A stretch of 64,000 nt of DNA from Pseudomonas kairouanensis (GTDB lineage Bacteria; Pseudomonadota; Gammaproteobacteria; Pseudomonadales; Pseudomonadaceae): positions 62,001-126,000 of the forward strand of contig NZ_QUZU01000005.1 in the NCBI RefSeq assembly GCF_004682055.1, in the 5' to 3' direction. Of this stretch, positions 61,240 to 64,000 are shown one piece after another. The translations under genes were made by a program, and so were the position numbers. The notes under the pieces are model-generated. The model was not told the origin of the DNA and made no database searches. It saw nothing but the letters and a program-made list of their open reading frames with translations. The number at the start of each line of letters is the position of its first letter. The stretch's first letter is position 1.

Positions 61240-62217
61240 CTAATGTGACGTCCTCCTGCGCGCAATAATTGCCAGCGGGCCGTCTCCGCCACGGGCGCAG
61301 TCCGTAGCCAATAAGTTACCAGGGCGAATAGGGCGTGGAATCCGGTGTGACCTGCACATACCATTTAGGCACTTTTAACTCCGTCGCGACAATGCTTGAT
61401 GATGTGCTCACGCGCCCCCCGGTGCGACCTCTTCAATCTGAGGATTATCCGGGCTTCCACTAAGCTCTCTTCAGAGTATGCCGACCGGGGCATCTGCATG
61501 GCTCCGATGACATGGATTACTCGATTGGGTGATCCAGCTGCTTGACCAAAAGGGCGGGACGCTGCGCCCAGGATGTCTTCTGGATGCTTACTAAGGCTGG
61601 GTTTTGCCTGTGCAATATAGAGCGAGATCGAGGGTGATCAAAAAAATATTTTCGTTACCCCCCTTGAAATCATTTTTCAAAACCGGAGATGTTATATTTG
61701 AGGACAAAAGAAAAGCAGCGATCCCGACAGCCTCGCTTTTTTGGTTTTTCCACGAGCTTTTAAGGCAATCGACTCGATTGCTTTGCTGTTGCTTTGGTTT
61801 TTAGGCTGTTTTCCCTGTCTACTTTTAAATGATGGCTGTTGCACAGCTTAACCTGCGGTGTTGGATATAGGCCCGTAGGGCAGTGAGATGTCGCCTCTTT
61901 GCGCCGTAAGGCGCTGCTATTTTTTGATTTCAAAAAGAAGCAAAAAAGCCAGAAATTGTGAGGGATAGCTCCGTCTGAGAATCTTAGGAGGTCTAACATC
62001 CGCTGGCACAGCAGGGGAGGTATTTGATTGGTCATCAGTGCTAAGTGCCTCAACCCACATCACTTCCGGACTCCCTTCCTACTGCTATCTATCAGCTAAC
62101 AAGGCTCGCCCCGCTCTCGGGTATCAACCTGCGTCAGCCCCATCGCGACCTCAGTCGCTGAAGTGCAATTCTGTCTGCCGGGAAGGACTGAATGCCGCTT
62201 TCCTAAGGAGGAGTTTT
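61240..62217. other. poorly coding island region
   Basis: Nearly one kilobase with no convincing gene. Short frames occur on both strands (for instance a 44-residue and a 39-residue one on the minus strand between about 61250 and 61500), none with a good ribosome site. Base composition shifts to AT-rich near 61600-61960, with long A and T runs. Probably a decayed segment or a junction of mobile pieces. Confidence 0.55.
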
Positions 62218-62523
62218 GTGATCCTCCTGGGCACTCTTGTAACGGCTTTGAAATCAATCGCGAGATCTTTGAGCATATCCTTTGATCAGGCTGTAGAAAT
62301 TGTCACAGACGCTCCCCAATACGACTGGGAGCTCTTCTGTGATCTCGCCTACGACGATGGGCACTGGCCCAGAATCGTTCGTAATTTTCCTACTGACGCA
62401 ACAATGCTTTCTCAGACTAGCGAGGGTGAAGAGCTGCCCCCACCATGCGTTGCTCGACGCCAGGATTATCGCAGGCATGTTTGCGCCTGTGTGCGGAGGC
62501 AGCGGATTATCTTAATCAGATGA
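62218..62523 (+). CDS. hypothetical protein with strong ribosome site
   Basis: A 101-residue frame from GTG 62218. AAGGAGG at 62205-62211 is six bases before it, a near-ideal site. The stretch ALKSIARSLSISFDQAVEIVTDAPQ and YDWELFCDLAYDDGHWPRIVRNF looks like real protein; the last 25 residues are Arg and Cys rich and could be out of frame, since the +2 frame there reads ALLDARIIAGMFAPVCGGSG. No family recognised. Confidence 0.4.
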   Translation: MILLGTLVTALKSIARSLSISFDQAVEIVTDAPQYDWELFCDLAYDDGHWPRIVRNFPTDATMLSQTSEGEELPPPCVARRQDYRRHVCACVRRQRIILIR

Positions 62524-62654
62524 ATTGATCAGCAATCTGGATTGGCCTGTCGAGCGGAGCAAGTTACGAAATGCAACGCACGCACGTCGAGGCGAATCGC
62601 GGAGTTGATCAGTGTTGACAAATGGAAGGCTATTTCCGCTATCAGGACTGATAT

Positions 62655-63116
62655 TCATTCCTTTGGTGGTTGGTGCCACAACCGGCGCAACGTCGATTCC
62701 GGCAGCCCTAGCTGTCTCGCTGCCTCACTCTGGCTAAGCCCTTTCGTCTTAAGCTCCTGCACGGCCAACCATTTCCTCTGAGCCTCCAACTCTCGAGGCG
62801 GATTGATGGCTTTCGGTTCGGTTGGAAGCGGTCTATCTGCCAGCCCTAGCGCCTCAGCCTCAGCTAGCGACGCCAGAAGAACTTCGCGCATTGAGCGTTT
62901 TTCATGGGATGCAACAGTGAGTGCCAGCAGTGTGATCGGTTCTACGTTCAGCGCTAAGGCGAGACGTGCACTCATATCGACGGTCGCTGAGCTCCTTCCT
63001 TGCTCTAGCTCGCTGACGTGCGCTTGCGTGACGAAGCCCGAAAGACCTGCCTGAGATAGACCTTTCTGAGTGCGAAGCAGTTGAACTACTGCTGCATAAG
63101 ATTTGCGCAGCGACAT
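62655..63116 (-). CDS. two-HTH transcriptional regulator (XRE N-terminal domain)
   Basis: A 153-residue protein. Residues about 1-65 form an XRE/Cro HTH (LRTQKGLSQAGLSGFVTQAHVSELEQGRSSATVD). After a linker with acidic and Pro residues, the C-terminal KGLSQSEAARQLGLPESTLRRLW is a second HTH of the Hin/IS-like type. Start ATG 63114-63116 chosen for the XRE domain; longer starts exist. Divergent from the DUF6957-like gene, so it may control that promoter. Confidence 0.78.
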   Translation of the reverse strand: MSLRKSYAAVVQLLRTQKGLSQAGLSGFVTQAHVSELEQGRSSATVDMSARLALALNVEPITLLALTVASHEKRSMREVLLASLAEAEALGLADRPLPTEPKAINPPRELEAQRKWLAVQELKTKGLSQSEAARQLGLPESTLRRLWHQPPKE

Positions 63117-63246
63117 TTCACTATCCCGATAAAAGGAGACGGTATGTCGCATTTGCATGCCGCCACACAAACAGATATATTTGTGGGTGTGGCGGTATTG
63201 TGCCTCAGTTGCTAATTATTGGATATTGACAGAGAGGGCTTGGGCG

Positions 63247-63642
63247 ATGGATGGGATCATCGAAGACGGTCTGCTAGGTGATCTTGGTATCCGATTAATG
63301 GGCTCCGCACTTTCCCTTGATGAAGCCGTCGCAGTGGCCAGAAAACGCTACAAATGGATGCCCCTATGCGCCGTCGAGGAATGGATCATCCTAGACGCCA
63401 TCGTCACCGACGCCGAGCGAGCCAAAGTAGCCGCCGCAGGCTGCCAACCAATGTTTATGTTTGCCCACAAAGTTGTTGACGATGAGCAGAGGCGTTTCGA
63501 GCCAGGCCATTGGGTGAGGTCGAGTATGGGGACTGCGTTCAACGACGGTTTTCTGTTCGAAACTCGGAATTCCGTCTACGTCTTGCTCGGGCCAGGCCAT
63601 CGTAAGTCTGCTTCTATCGAAGCGATATTTTCCCTTTTCTGA
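63247..63642 (+). CDS. DUF6957-like hypothetical protein
   Basis: A 131-residue soluble protein: EEWIILDAIVTDAERAKVAAAGCQPMFMFAHKVVDD then RFEPGHWVRSSMGTAFNDGFLFETRNSVYVLLGPGHRKSAS. I associate this pattern with the DUF6957 family seen in Pseudomonas accessory regions; that link is from memory. GAGAGGG precedes ATG 63247 by nine bases. Function unknown. Confidence 0.68.
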   Translation: MDGIIEDGLLGDLGIRLMGSALSLDEAVAVARKRYKWMPLCAVEEWIILDAIVTDAERAKVAAAGCQPMFMFAHKVVDDEQRRFEPGHWVRSSMGTAFNDGFLFETRNSVYVLLGPGHRKSASIEAIFSLF

Positions 63643-63696
63643 TTACCCACCGGTTCTGCTGGGCAACTGACCTGCTCAAGCAGCTTGAGGCGACAC

Positions 63697-64000
63697 ATGT
63701 TCAGAACCTTAGACAACGACCTGATAGGCGTCCCAGGAATGTTCGGGGAGGGCGTGTCCCATTGGCGTGGAGTTTCAAGGCTGCTTCGAACACCTTGGTA
63801 TCACTTAACCCTTAGCGTCGAAAACGAGGGTCGGCTCAGCGAGTGCGCGGTGATGATTGACGACACCCACCAGCTTCAAAAAATGTTGGTAAGCCAAGGT
63901 GCGGATTTAGCTATCACCGAGATTATGGCTGTGACGCCATCTTGGATGAATAAGTCCGGGGGCTGGCAGATGGAGCGGTTAACCAGAGTAACCGTAGGTG
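63697..64000 (+). CDS. hypothetical protein, 3' end outside window
   Basis: An open frame of 101 codons from ATG 63697 (MFRTLDNDLIGVPGMFGEGVSHWRG) to the window end. It reads as a normal soluble protein with EIMAVTPSWMNKSGGWQMERLTRV near the edge. Ribosome site CTTGAGGCG is acceptable. It follows the DUF6957-like gene by 54 bases and may be in one operon with it. No family recognised. Confidence 0.55.
   Translation, partial: MFRTLDNDLIGVPGMFGEGVSHWRGVSRLLRTPWYHLTLSVENEGRLSECAVMIDDTHQLQKMLVSQGADLAITEIMAVTPSWMNKSGGWQMERLTRVTVG

Noticed and set aside
61604..61804. 66-codon frame in the AT-rich island part
   Set aside because: Phe/Lys/Arg-rich with poly-A and poly-T codons, no ribosome site, no recognisable features.

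Overview
The window looks like the chromosome of a fluorescent pseudomonad of the Pseudomonas fluorescens group. The evidence is high GC with G/C at third codon positions, a core gene order that matches Pseudomonas (fadBA-topA-sulA-lexA-psrA-nagZ; mfd-gap-sthA; lolCDE; rssB-rssC-tal-dusA), and eleven paired REP palindromes of the kind abundant in that group. The assignment rests on gene content alone.

Layout. 1-8160: end of a MoxR-type ATPase gene, a DUF748 protein, cysK, lpxO, acnA, rlmM. 8051-10834: a divergent pair encoding a squalene-hopene-cyclase-like (class II type) protein and a class I terpene synthase, sitting between rlmM and tusA, which I expect to be neighbours in relatives without the pair. 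10873-20318: tusA, a MATE exporter, pdxB, a small conserved protein, an MsbA-like ABC exporter, the soluble lytic transglycosylase slt and uup. 20502-32831: a UspA protein, a small membrane protein, fadBA, a DUF1653 protein, topA, two small conserved proteins, sulA-lexA with two LexA boxes, psrA with its own operator, and nagZ. 32944-48559: SNF2/SWIM helicase, a CsiV-like protein, mfd, an N-terminally extended GAPDH, a chalcone-isomerase-like protein, sthA, a glycerophosphodiesterase, a PilZ protein and lolCDE. 48676-58823: a CopRS-type two-component system divergent from a Met/His-rich cupredoxin, queF, a DUF4404 protein, a degenerate phosphonatase-like HAD protein, mlaA, a second PilZ protein, rssB-rssC, tal and dusA.

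58824-64000 is accessory DNA. A tyrosine recombinase lies directly against the 5' end of dusA, as in islands and prophages that use dusA as attachment site. It is followed by two tandem AlpA-like regulators, AT-richer poorly coding DNA, a two-HTH regulator, a DUF6957-like protein and an ORF running off the window. The far attachment site is not in the window.

Functional links visible in the sequence: LexA controls lexA-sulA; PsrA probably controls itself and fadBA; CopRS probably controls the cupredoxin; RssB phosphatase and RssC STAS protein form a partner-switch pair; LolCDE and MlaA act on outer-membrane lipoprotein and phospholipid traffic. The best candidate for an undescribed system is the terpene gene pair. 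The best candidate for an undescribed RNA is an orphan leftward terminator with an adjacent palindrome upstream of fadB.
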